Below are positions 7,546 through 15,170 of a DNA stretch of 21,297 bases, piece after piece (within the stretch, counting starts at the first letter, position 1; every line of letters starts with the position of its first letter). A model generated the notes under the pieces. It ran no database searches. It had not been told where the DNA came from and was given only the letters and a program-made list of their open reading frames with translations. Origin of the DNA: an uncultured Eubacterium sp. (GTDB taxonomy: Bacteria > Bacillota > Clostridia > Lachnospirales > Lachnospiraceae); the NCBI GenBank assembly GCA_910585745.1, contig CAJUFM010000001.1:48947-70243 (forward strand), read 5' to 3'. The position numbers and the translations under genes are program-made.

Positions 7546-8865
7546 ATGTTTGTTGGGCGAAAGAGTGAACTGAAAAAGTTAAATGAGGCTTTTATAAAAG
7601 ATGGTCTGCCCATAGTCATCCTGTATGGAAGAGAGGGCATAGGTAAGACCACTCTGGTCAGGGAATTTGTAAAAGAGAAGGATTTCGTCTATTATCTGGG
7701 GCGGGAGCTGTCTAAAAAAGAACAACTGCTATATTTTGAACCCATTCCGAGGCAGGTAGATCTTAAGGTGGCAGAGGGCAGAAAAGTTTGTCTGGTCATT
7801 GATGAATTTGATGTGATGCAGAAAGCATACAAAGATTTTTATGAAGAATTGGAGACAGAAATATCCCGGCCGTCATGGCAGGGGCATGTGATGATCCTGC
7901 TGGTGAGTTCTTCTGTGCAGTGGATTGAAAACCAGATGGTAGAGGATATGGGCAGTTTCTCATCATACATCGACAGTTTTATCAAACTCAGGGAATTTAC
8001 TTTTCTTGAGATGGTAAGCCGTTTTCCGGACAGTTCCACGGAAGAGTGCATTACCATATACAGCATTCTGGGGGGTGTGCCAGGGTATCTGGATTACTGG
8101 AATACCTCCGACAGCATTCGCGATAATATCATCCGCCTTTTCTTGAAACAAGACGGAGCGCTGCGAAAAGAGGCCTTCCGTTTTCTAAAAACGAGCCTGC
8201 GGGAACTGCCCCTCTATAACACGATCTTATCTGTGCTGGCAGAAGACGAGCCAAAGTTAAATTATCTTTATAACCGGACGGGTTTCAGCCGGGCGAAGAT
8301 TTCTGTCTATATTAAAAATCTGATACAGATCGATGTGGCAGAAAAGTATTTTTCCTACGAGCCAAAGAAGAAGGATCGTGCCATGAAGGGCTTATATGGA
8401 ATTTCCGACCGGTTTCTTCATTTCTGGTATAAGTTTGTATTTCCCAATCTGCCAGAGCTGGAATTTGGAGAAGCTGAGTCTTTTTATGAAAGTTATATCA
8501 GGAATGAACTTTTTGGTTTTGTGGAACAGACCTTTGGTCAGGTGTGCCGGGAGTTTCTTATATTGATGAACCGATACAACAAATTGCCGGCTGCCTTTCA
8601 GAATCCCCAGATTTTCTATGGAAAAGAGGGGATGATCCCTCTGGTGGCAGAGGGGAAGAAAGGGGAGCTTCTGGTGGGAACCTGTAAGTGGTCTGAAGAA
8701 CCCATGGGCAGCAGGGAGTTTGAAACACTGATGAAATTGACGGAGCAGACCGGACAGGAGGCGGATTATTTTTATTTGTTTTCCCGGGAAGGATTTACGG
8801 ATGAATTCCTTCAGACTGCTCAGGGAATGGATCAGATCGAACTCGTTGACCTGGATCGTCTGTAG
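7546..8865 (+). CDS. P-loop ATPase with C-terminal DUF234-type region (degenerate nuclease-like)
   Basis: Cytosolic ATPase of the archaeal-type ATPase/DUF234 group, 439 residues; biological role unknown. It begins MFVGRKSELKKLNEAF, typical of the group. Walker A is GREGIGKTT (28-36) and Walker B is CLVIDEFD (82-89). Residues about 165-185 contain the GGVPGYLDYW stretch, followed by a winged-helix-like section (about 225-275). The tail from about 310 resembles DUF234, a PD-(D/E)XK-like fold. Active-looking relatives, as I remember them, read roughly EIDxVA then GECKW; here the matching segments read MIPLVA (363-368) and GTCKW (378-382), so the Asp and Glu appear lost and only the Lys is kept. 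Nuclease activity is therefore unlikely. The ribosome binding site is weak (GGTGAG). A second, unrelated ATPase gene follows. Confidence 0.85.
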   Translation: MFVGRKSELKKLNEAFIKDGLPIVILYGREGIGKTTLVREFVKEKDFVYYLGRELSKKEQLLYFEPIPRQVDLKVAEGRKVCLVIDEFDVMQKAYKDFYEELETEISRPSWQGHVMILLVSSSVQWIENQMVEDMGSFSSYIDSFIKLREFTFLEMVSRFPDSSTEECITIYSILGGVPGYLDYWNTSDSIRDNIIRLFLKQDGALRKEAFRFLKTSLRELPLYNTILSVLAEDEPKLNYLYNRTGFSRAKISVYIKNLIQIDVAEKYFSYEPKKKDRAMKGLYGISDRFLHFWYKFVFPNLPELEFGEAESFYESYIRNELFGFVEQTFGQVCREFLILMNRYNKLPAAFQNPQIFYGKEGMIPLVAEGKKGELLVGTCKWSEEPMGSREFETLMKLTEQTGQEADYFYLFSREGFTDEFLQTAQGMDQIELVDLDRL

Positions 8866-8932
8866 AGATCTGGCGGGGAACTGCCAGTCAGTTAAATAGA
8901 ATATACAAGGATGGAAGAAATGGGGGAAAAGG

Positions 8933-10264
8933 ATGTATCGTGACGTGTCAAGATTGATCATGTATGGAAATATCAGCAGGGATTCTGTGCTGATGAAGCT
9001 GAGCGGAATTTTTAAAAAGATCTCAGAGGACAGTGAGATTTCTGCCAGCCGGGATACTTATGTAAGGGAGATGTATGACCAGGTTTACCGGCTTCTGGAT
9101 ATCGCTACCAGATATGGTTTTGACGACAACCTGTGGCAGTGCTATATCGCCTATCTTCTCGCGGTCAATGAGAATCCTTTCAGCGTGATCTGTGAGAAAG
9201 TGGGAGTGGATCATGAAAAGGTGGATGCTGCCAGCGTGAACCGGATCGTGAAGCAGGATATGCAGTGTTTTTACCGTTTGTTCCATTATGATTTTGCCGA
9301 AATGGAAGCACTTCTGGAGGTAGAGTGTTTTTCTATCCTGACCGATTATCATTCGATGGCAAAGGATGAAAATACTTACAATAAAAGTGTCAGTGAAAAG
9401 GTGAAAGAGCTGGCACAGGAGCTTTCCAGCGCTTTAGATGGGGATGGTTTTTTCCAGGTTCTGACGGATTTTTATAAAAAATATGGTGTTGGTAAATTTG
9501 GATTAAACAAAGCATTTCGGGTGAAGCATGAAGAGTCTGGTGATATGGTGCTGGCGCCCATCACCCATACCAGTGAGGTGACTTTGTCCCATCTGGTGGG
9601 ATATGAGATCCAGAAACAGAAGCTTATCGATAATACAGAGGCTTTTGTGGAGGGGAGAAAGGCGAATAACTGTCTACTGTTCGGTGACAGCGGCACTGGA
9701 AAATCTACCTGCATCAAGGCCATTCTCAACCAGTATTATGACCGTGGGCTCCGGCTGATCGAGATCTATAAACATCAGCTTCAGGATCTCTCCAGCATAA
9801 TTGAGCAGGTGAAGAACCGGAACTATAGATTTATCATATATATGGATGATCTCTCTTTTGAAGAGTTTGAGATCGAATACAAATACTTGAAGGCAGTGAT
9901 CGAGGGCGGAATGGAGGTGCGTCCGGACAATGTGCTGATCTATGCTACCTCAAACCGCCGGCATCTGATCCGTGAGACCTGGAGTGACCGTTCGGATATG
10001 TCCAGGGATGAACTTCATCACTCGGATACGATGCAGGAAAAATTATCCCTGGCAGCCCGCTTTGGCGTAACCATCAATTTTTCCAGTCCCTCGAAAAAGG
10101 AGTTTGAGGAGATTGTTCTTGGACTGGCAGCGGAACATCCGGATATAAGCCTTACCAATGATGAACTGCTGATGAAGGCAAATGCCTGGAGCGTAAGAAA
10201 CGGCGGTTATTCAGGAAGAGTGGCGGAGCAGTTTATCACCTATTTAAAATCCGTAAAAGCTTAG
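8933..10264 (+). CDS. DUF815-type AAA ATPase
   Basis: ATP-binding protein of the DUF815 family, 443 residues, role not established. The N-terminal half (about 1-215) is helical and without a known motif. The ATPase core follows: LVGYEIQK lead-in, Walker A GDSGTGKST (251-259), Walker B FIIYMDDLSF with D305-D306, and a sensor-like ATSNRRHLIRE with N341-R343. The ending GYSGRVAEQFITYL resembles the usual DUF815 end. No signal peptide or membrane segment is seen. GGGGGA (8922-8926) is 6 nt before the ATG. A short overlapping ORF in another frame (8911-8943) covers the start and may be incidental. The next gene, YqeG-type phosphatase, begins 8 bp after the stop, so the two are likely co-transcribed. 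Confidence 0.88.
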   Translation: MYRDVSRLIMYGNISRDSVLMKLSGIFKKISEDSEISASRDTYVREMYDQVYRLLDIATRYGFDDNLWQCYIAYLLAVNENPFSVICEKVGVDHEKVDAASVNRIVKQDMQCFYRLFHYDFAEMEALLEVECFSILTDYHSMAKDENTYNKSVSEKVKELAQELSSALDGDGFFQVLTDFYKKYGVGKFGLNKAFRVKHEESGDMVLAPITHTSEVTLSHLVGYEIQKQKLIDNTEAFVEGRKANNCLLFGDSGTGKSTCIKAILNQYYDRGLRLIEIYKHQLQDLSSIIEQVKNRNYRFIIYMDDLSFEEFEIEYKYLKAVIEGGMEVRPDNVLIYATSNRRHLIRETWSDRSDMSRDELHHSDTMQEKLSLAARFGVTINFSSPSKKEFEEIVLGLAAEHPDISLTNDELLMKANAWSVRNGGYSGRVAEQFITYLKSVKA

Positions 10265-10272
10265 AAAGGAAA

Positions 10273-10815
10273 ATGGAAATGTTCGAGAGATTTTTCCCAG
10301 ATGAGTCGGTATCATCCACCTATGATATTGATTTTCAGAGTTTGTATGAGGAAGGATACCGGGGAATCCTGTTTGATATTGACAATACCCTGGTGGAGCA
10401 TGGAAAGGGCGCCAGTGACCAGGCGCTGGATCTGTTTCGCCGGCTGGGGGAGATGGGATTTCAGTGCTGTCTGATCTCCAATAATAAGAAACAGCGGGTC
10501 AGCAGTTTTAATGAAAAGATTGGCGCCCACATGATCTTTAATGCTCATAAACCCAGAAGGAAAGGCTATCGCGAAGCTATGGAGATGATGGGGACGAACA
10601 AAGAAAACACGCTTTTTGTGGGGGATCAGCTCTTTACGGATATATGGGGGGCAAAACGCATCGGGATACGGAATATACTGGTGAAACCCATCAATAAAAA
10701 CGAAGAGATCCAGATCGTTCTTAAACGGTATTTGGAAAAAATCATTTTAAAAGAATATCGTCAGAAAAAGAAGGACAGAAAAAATGAAAAAAATGGAAAA
10801 AATATTACTTGTTAA
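10273..10815 (+). CDS. YqeG-family HAD IIIA-type phosphatase
   Basis: HAD-superfamily phosphatase of the YqeG/PGP-MMP group; the physiological substrate in Firmicutes is uncertain. 180 residues, slightly long. Motif I is FDIDNTL (34-40) with nucleophile D35 and D37; motif II is ISNN (S69); motif III is the lysine of NAHKPRRKGY (K93); motif IV is GDQLFTDIWGA (117-127) with D118 and D123. The C-terminus (162-177) is very lysine-rich. AAGGA (10266-10270) is 2 nt from the ATG at 10273 but 8 nt from the in-frame ATG at 10279, so the true start may be two codons later. The 3' end overlaps the aminopeptidase gene by 32 nt. YqeG is commonly found near shikimate and translation genes in Firmicutes, as here. 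Confidence 0.9.
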   Translation: MEMFERFFPDESVSSTYDIDFQSLYEEGYRGILFDIDNTLVEHGKGASDQALDLFRRLGEMGFQCCLISNNKKQRVSSFNEKIGAHMIFNAHKPRRKGYREAMEMMGTNKENTLFVGDQLFTDIWGAKRIGIRNILVKPINKNEEIQIVLKRYLEKIILKEYRQKKKDRKNEKNGKNITC

Positions 10816-11893
10816 GAAGCTGGATGGCATACTGGTCAGCTCACCGGCAAATATGAGAAGTTCCGTCGGGTTCCGGGGAGAGGGGATTGTTTTTGTTTCC
10901 AGGAACAGACCGATGGTGTTTACAGACTCCCGCTATACCATCGCGGCAAAGGAGGAATGTCCGGAAGCGGAAGTGATCCAGTATAAAAAAAATATCTATG
11001 AAAACTGGCTCACGGAGCTGCTGCAGCGTCAGGGCAGGGAGACAGTGTCAGGGATGTCCATCGGATTTGAAGATGAGACTATGACGGTTCAGACTTATCA
11101 GACACTACGTGCACTTTTTAAAAAGCATGAAATGGAAAATATAACACTGGTGCCTCTTCACAAAGGACTGGATCAGCTCAGGCAGGTGAAGACGGAACAG
11201 GAGCTCTTGGATATAGAAAAGGCAGAACAGATCGGTGACAGGGCATTTACCCGGATTTTGGAGAAGATCAGAGAGAGCCGGAGCCGGGGAGAAGAGCTGA
11301 CGGAAAAACAGGTGGCGGCTTGCCTGGAATTTTATATGAAAGAAATGGGGGCAGAGGGCACCAGTTTTGATACCATCGCTGCCAGCGGCCTCCACTCTTC
11401 CATGCCCCATGCCATTCCTACCGACAAGGTGCTGGAAGAAGGGGACTTTCTGACGATGGATTTTGGATGCCGGGTGAACGGATACTGCTCTGACATGACC
11501 CGCACAGTCGTGATCGGCAGGGCAGGGGAACGGCAGAAAGAGATCTATGATGTGGTGCTGCGGGCACAGACAGCGGCGATCCAGGCGGTAAGGCCGGGGA
11601 TAAAGGGCTGTGAGGTGGACGCGGTGGCGCGGGATATCATCCGGGAAGCGGGCTATGGAGACTGTTTTGGCCACAGCCTGGGGCATAGTGTGGGGCTGAT
11701 GATCCATGAGATGCCCTGCTTTTCGCCGAAAGATGAAACAGTTCTGGAGCCGGGAATGGTTATTACCGTGGAGCCGGGGATCTATGTGGAAGGTTTTGGG
11801 GGGGTGAGGATTGAGGATGTGGTGGCAGTCACAGAAGACGGCTGCCGGAATCTGACTCATTCTCCCAAAGAATTGATGGAACTGATAAAATAG
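10784..11893 (+). CDS. M24-family aminopeptidase (Xaa-Pro aminopeptidase-like)
   Basis: Metallopeptidase predicted to remove the N-terminal residue from peptides with proline in second position; cytosolic; 369 residues. The N-terminal creatinase-like domain covers about 1-125 and the pita-bread catalytic domain about 135-365. The five metal ligands are visible: D226 (TMDFG), D237 (CSDMTRT), H301 (GHSLGHSVG), E330 (TVEPGIY) and E344 (RIEDVV). H209 in MPHA is the usual substrate-site histidine. The start at 10784 is supported by AAGGA (10771-10775) 8 nt upstream and places the beginning inside the previous gene, implying coupling. Proximity to efp is conserved in many Firmicutes (yqhT-efp in Bacillus). 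Confidence 0.93.
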   Translation: MKKMEKILLVKKLDGILVSSPANMRSSVGFRGEGIVFVSRNRPMVFTDSRYTIAAKEECPEAEVIQYKKNIYENWLTELLQRQGRETVSGMSIGFEDETMTVQTYQTLRALFKKHEMENITLVPLHKGLDQLRQVKTEQELLDIEKAEQIGDRAFTRILEKIRESRSRGEELTEKQVAACLEFYMKEMGAEGTSFDTIAASGLHSSMPHAIPTDKVLEEGDFLTMDFGCRVNGYCSDMTRTVVIGRAGERQKEIYDVVLRAQTAAIQAVRPGIKGCEVDAVARDIIREAGYGDCFGHSLGHSVGLMIHEMPCFSPKDETVLEPGMVITVEPGIYVEGFGGVRIEDVVAVTEDGCRNLTHSPKELMELIK

Positions 11894-11913
11894 AAGAAAG
11901 AGAGACAGTTAAA

Positions 11914-13146
11914 ATGATGCGACCAAAGATCTGTATTCCGATTACGGATGCAACGAGAGACAGGATCATTCAGCGGGCAAAAGAGTTTGCGCTTCTGCCG
12001 GCGGAGCTGGTGGAATGGCGGGTGGATTTTTTTGCCGGATATGAAAAGGAAATTATAAGCGTTGTAAGGGAACTCCAGGAGATCCTCCGGGAGAAAAAAC
12101 TTATTTTCACTTTGAGGACTATACAGGAGGGTGGAGAGGAAAATGGGAGCCGTTTTAACTATGTTGCTCTGCTGAGTGATGTGGCGGCAAGTGGTCTTGC
12201 GGATTATGTGGATGTGGAGATCCGCAGGGATCCCGGCATGGTACAGACTGTGATCCAGGCAGCGGAACAGAGTGGCACCAGGATTATCGGATCCTTTCAT
12301 GATTTCACACAGACTCCTTCGGAAGAAGAGATTCTACATATTCTGGAGGAGGCGAAAAAACGTGGTGCAGACATTGGAAAGGTGGCTTGCATGCCTTCCA
12401 ACGATGTAGAAAAAGGCCGTGAAGATGCGGTGTGCCTGCTGGCAGCGACGGAGCATATGAAGGAGAAATATCCGGATTTTCCGCTGATCACTATGTGTAT
12501 GGGTGAGGCAGGGAAGATGACGAGACTGTATGGGGGATTGTATGGTTCTGAAGTTTCTTTTGGATGCGTGGGCAGGGCCTCCGCCCCGGGACAGATCGAG
12601 TTATCTGAGATGAAGGATGTATTTGACAAACTATATTCTGGCAAAAGACACATTGCCCTCATCGGTTTTATGGGAGTGGGAAAGTCTACCGTTTCCAGGG
12701 CACTTCACCGTCTCAGTAGAAGGCCGGAGATCGACACCGACCAGAGGATCGTGAAGCAGCAGGGGTGTCCTATCTCCCAGATATTTGAGGAAAAGGGTGA
12801 ACCGTATTTCCGGCAGCTGGAGACAGATCTTATCGATGAACTGGCAGCGGTGGAGCCGGGGATCATATCCTGTGGCGGCGGTATGGCGCTCCGGGATATC
12901 AACGTGAAAAAACTGCGGGCCATTGGTGAGATCGTTCTTTTGACGGCAGAACCGGAGACAATTTATGAACGGGTTAAGGACAGTACGGACCGTCCCCTTC
13001 TCAATGGAAATATGAATGTGTCTTACATCCGGGAGCTCATGGAAAAGCGCCGGCCGTTTTATGAAAAAGCAGCCACTGTTACCGTTTCTACCGATGAAAA
13101 GAACGCGGAACAGATTGCCAGAGAGATCTTATCTGTTGTTTCATAA
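11914..13146 (+). CDS. Bifunctional type I 3-dehydroquinate dehydratase-shikimate kinase (AroD-AroK fusion)
   Basis: One 410-residue chain with two shikimate-pathway enzymes. Residues 1-about 240 are type I dehydroquinase: EWRVD (E34, R36), TLRTIQEGGE (R68), DVE (100-102), FHDF (H129), Schiff-base lysine K156 in DIGKVACMP, MCMGEAGKMTRLYG (R204) and SAPGQ (S223, Q227). All catalytic residues are present. Residues about 245-410 are shikimate kinase: Walker A GFMGVGKST (251-259), EIDTDQ (D274, D276), YFRQLET (R300), CGGG (320-323), RPLL (R360) and RRPFYEKAA (R380). Both halves look active. The linker is very short (about KLYSGKR), and there is no stop or frameshift. The two steps are not consecutive (steps 3 and 5); shikimate dehydrogenase lies between them and is not in this window. 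The start region carries two adjacent ATGs (11914, 11917) after a weak purine-rich SD. Confidence 0.94.
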   Translation: MMRPKICIPITDATRDRIIQRAKEFALLPAELVEWRVDFFAGYEKEIISVVRELQEILREKKLIFTLRTIQEGGEENGSRFNYVALLSDVAASGLADYVDVEIRRDPGMVQTVIQAAEQSGTRIIGSFHDFTQTPSEEEILHILEEAKKRGADIGKVACMPSNDVEKGREDAVCLLAATEHMKEKYPDFPLITMCMGEAGKMTRLYGGLYGSEVSFGCVGRASAPGQIELSEMKDVFDKLYSGKRHIALIGFMGVGKSTVSRALHRLSRRPEIDTDQRIVKQQGCPISQIFEEKGEPYFRQLETDLIDELAAVEPGIISCGGGMALRDINVKKLRAIGEIVLLTAEPETIYERVKDSTDRPLLNGNMNVSYIRELMEKRRPFYEKAATVTVSTDEKNAEQIAREILSVVS

Positions 13147-13247
13147 GGCACAGCTTCCTGAGGCATTGTCTCAGCATGTCATTTGTGATGGGAAAGAAGC
13201 TTGAAATAATGTAGTTGGAAATAAATTGCAGACCAAGAAAATTTCTC
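13147..13247 (+). other. Intergenic region aroDK-efp: possible weak hairpins
   Basis: CTGAG/CTCAG (13158-13162, 13170-13174) forms a small hairpin, which can be nested in a longer-range pairing of AGCTTC (13152-13157) with GAAGCT (13196-13201). No T-run follows. No ORF of interest is seen. The downstream half holds the efp promoter. Confidence 0.3.
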
Positions 13248-13276
13248 TTGAAAAATGTTTCAAAATATAATAGAAT
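13248..13276 (+). promoter_or_regulatory. Sigma-A-type promoter for efp
   Basis: TTGAAA (13248-13253), 17-bp spacer, TAGAAT (13271-13276); five of six bases match consensus in each hexamer. A TATAAT at 13266-13271 overlaps but would give a spacer of only 12. The predicted leader is about 70 nt, ending at the AGGAGG of efp. Confidence 0.65.
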
Positions 13277-13352
13277 AATGCTTAGATGTATTAAACTGTA
13301 TAGAACGAAATAACAAGAGTATTCTGTACGTAAAAAGCAGGAGGAACTGAAT

Positions 13353-13910
13353 ATGATTTCAGCAGGAGATTTTAAAAATGGATTGACCATCGAGATAGAT
13401 GGAACTGTATTTCAGATCATTGAATTTCAGCATGTTAAGCCAGGCAAGGGCGCAGCATTTGTTCGTACCAAGCTGAAAAATGTGGTAGACGGCGGTGTTG
13501 TGGAGAAAACCTTCCGCCCGACAGAAAAATATCCCCAGGCCCACATCGACAAAAAAGAGATGCAGTATCTGTACGCAGAGGGTGATATGTACAATTTCAT
13601 GGATATGGAGACCTATGACCAGATCGCACTTGCAGACGATGCCATCGGTGATGCGATGAAGTTTGTGAAAGAAAATGATATGGTGAAGATGGTATCCTAC
13701 AAAGGAAATATCTTTTCTGTAGAGCCGCCGATGTTTGCGGAGCTGGAGGTTACTGAGACTGAGCCTGGTGTAAAAGGTGATACGGCGACAAATGTAACAA
13801 AGCCGGCTACTGTCGAGACGGGAGCCCAGGTGAATGTTCCTATCTTTGTAAATCAAGGCGACGTGATCCAGATTGACACCCGTACCGGAGAGTATCTGAA
13901 AAGAATCTGA
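13353..13910 (+). CDS. efp: Elongation factor P
   Basis: Ribosome-binding factor that relieves stalling at polyproline stretches; 185 residues, the normal length. The N-terminal KOW-like domain contains HVKPGKGAAF, whose tip lysine K32 is the position modified in many bacteria. The two OB-fold domains follow, with MEYLYAEGD-type and VVETEPGVKGDT-type stretches; the C-terminal signature GDVIQIDTRTGEYLKR is intact. AGGAGG (13339-13344) lies 8 nt before the ATG. Own promoter upstream and strong terminator downstream suggest a monocistronic unit. No modification enzyme genes (EpmA/EpmB, EarP or YmfI) are in the window. Confidence 0.97.
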   Translation: MISAGDFKNGLTIEIDGTVFQIIEFQHVKPGKGAAFVRTKLKNVVDGGVVEKTFRPTEKYPQAHIDKKEMQYLYAEGDMYNFMDMETYDQIALADDAIGDAMKFVKENDMVKMVSYKGNIFSVEPPMFAELEVTETEPGVKGDTATNVTKPATVETGAQVNVPIFVNQGDVIQIDTRTGEYLKRI

Positions 13911-13966
13911 TGCTTGATATCGGATGGTACATCCAGGTATTAAAATAACAGAGAATTTGGTTTTAT

Positions 13967-14005
13967 TCAAGAGGGCTGTAAAAAGGCTCTCTTGATTTTG
14001 GTTTT
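13967..14005 (+). terminator. Rho-independent terminator of efp
   Basis: TCAAGAGGGC (13967-13976) pairs with GCTCTCTTGA (13986-13995), 10 bp with one wobble and a 9-nt loop, followed by TTTTGGTTTT. Confidence 0.87.
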
Positions 14006-14027
14006 AAGGGAAAAATCTGAATAACCG

Positions 14028-14056
14028 TATGAGGTGGTTTTTAATACCAAATCATA
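14028..14056 (+). promoter_or_regulatory. Symmetric dyad upstream of fabH, possible operator
   Basis: A 29-bp dyad: TATGA (14028-14032) with TCATA (14052-14056), and TGGT (14035-14038) with ACCA (14046-14049), separated by equal 2-bp gaps and a 7-bp centre (TTTTAAT). It begins about 60 bp before the fabH ATG and could bind a dimeric fatty-acid regulator. It does not match a FapR or FabT site that I can recall with confidence. Confidence 0.45.
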
Positions 14057-14087
14057 GAGGATAGCATTTTATTTTGGAGGAGATTTC

Positions 14088-15062
14088 ATGGCAGTTAAGG
14101 TTATCGGAACCGGAAGTTATTTACCGAAGAATATAGCAGACAATCAGTTTTTATCTACTATTGTGGATACCAATGATGAATGGATCAGCCAGAGGACGGG
14201 GATCAAAGAACGTCATTTGTCCAGTGGGAGCAAGGAGGGAACCTCCTTTATGGCCATCGAGGCGGCCAAAGCGGCTCTCGATAATGCAGGAATAACACCG
14301 GAGGACCTGGATCTGATCATTGTGGCTACCGTCTCGGCTGACACATATGTTCCCAGTACTTCCTGCCAGGTTCAGGGAGAGATCGGGGCGATCCGCGCTA
14401 CCTGTTTTGATCTGAATGCCGCCTGCTCTGGCTTTTTGTTTTCGATGAATACGGCAAATGCTTATCTTGAGATGGGGATGGCGAAAACGGCATTGATCAT
14501 TGGAGCGGAGACTTTGTCCCGGGAGGTGGACTGGTCGGACCGCAGCACCTGTATTCTCTTTGGTGACGGTGCCGGTGCTGCCGTACTGAAAAAAGTAGAG
14601 GGCGAAGGGGGGATCCTCGCCAGCGTTACCGGTTCGGACGGAACTCAGGGAGACGTCCTCACCTGTAAGGGAAGAGGGATTCAGAACCCATTTTATAAAA
14701 GCAGAAGGAAAAAAGATTATATCCAGATGCAGGGGCAGGCGGTGTTCCGTTTTGCGGTGTCAACTGTCCCCAAATACATCAAGCATATCCTGAAAAAGAC
14801 GGAGCTGGAGCCAGATGATATCAAATACTACATTTTACATCAGGCGAACCGCAGGATCCTGGAGCTGATTGCAAAACGTCTGAAGGTGGATATGGATAAG
14901 ATCCCGATGAACCTTGACCATTATGGCAACACATCTTCGGCAAGTATACCGATCCTTCTGGATGAACTCAACCGTAATGGCTTTCTGGAGGAGGGAGATA
15001 AGATCGTCCTCTCCGGATTTGGCGGCGGCCTTACCTGGGGAGCTACGTTGATCCAGTGGTAA
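14088..15062 (+). CDS. fabH: Beta-ketoacyl-ACP synthase III
   Basis: Condenses acetyl- or branched acyl-CoA with malonyl-ACP to start fatty acid synthesis; cytosolic; 324 residues. The catalytic triad is visible: C113 in NAACSGF, H251 in LHQANRRI, and N281 in HYGNTSSAS. GDGAGAAVL (159-167) and the C-terminal GFGGGLTWGA are standard for FabH. GGAGG (14076-14080) is 7 nt before the ATG. In many Firmicutes fabH opens a fab operon; here no other fatty-acid genes are adjacent, a terminator lies upstream and a palindrome downstream, so it appears to be a single-gene unit. It could be a second FabH copy in the genome. Confidence 0.95.
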   Translation: MAVKVIGTGSYLPKNIADNQFLSTIVDTNDEWISQRTGIKERHLSSGSKEGTSFMAIEAAKAALDNAGITPEDLDLIIVATVSADTYVPSTSCQVQGEIGAIRATCFDLNAACSGFLFSMNTANAYLEMGMAKTALIIGAETLSREVDWSDRSTCILFGDGAGAAVLKKVEGEGGILASVTGSDGTQGDVLTCKGRGIQNPFYKSRRKKDYIQMQGQAVFRFAVSTVPKYIKHILKKTELEPDDIKYYILHQANRRILELIAKRLKVDMDKIPMNLDHYGNTSSASIPILLDELNRNGFLEEGDKIVLSGFGGGLTWGATLIQW

Positions 15063-15075
15063 AACAGAGATTGTG

Positions 15076-15111
15076 AATTGGCGCCATTGAGCTAGCTCAA
15101 CGGCGCCAATT
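15076..15111 (+). repeat. 36-bp near-perfect palindrome after fabH
   Basis: AATTGGCGCC (15076-15085) pairs with GGCGCCAATT (15102-15111); inside, TTGAGCT/AGCTCAA (15087-15100) is itself a perfect palindrome. The only mismatch is A15086/C15101. As RNA it would give a very stable hairpin, but the following bases are TTGAGCC, not a T-run. A second, smaller hairpin (CCCT-GGT/ACC-AGGG) follows at about 15116-15136. It may terminate fabH, block exonucleases, or be a protein-binding site. Confidence 0.7.
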
Positions 15112-15170
15112 TGAGCCCTGTGGTTTGTCACCAGGGAAACTGATCTGGAAATAGTTTGGAGGATAACAGA

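Noticed and set aside
8911..8943. Ten-codon ORF overlapping the start of the DUF815 gene, considered as a leader peptide
   Set aside because: No usable spacing between its SD and ATG, and the overlap is short; likely incidental.
7546..10264. The ATPase pair as a defence island
   Set aside because: No nuclease, toxin, methylase or mobile-element marker is adjacent, the neighbours are housekeeping genes, and the nuclease-like region appears degenerate.
11105..11860. Minus-strand ORF of 251 codons opposite the M24 peptidase
   Set aside because: The + strand frame has all five metal ligands; the antisense frame is His/Pro-rich without motifs.
13248..13271. TTGAAA with TATAAT at 13266 as the efp promoter
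   Set aside because: The spacer would be 12 bp; the TAGAAT five bases later gives 17 bp and is preferred.
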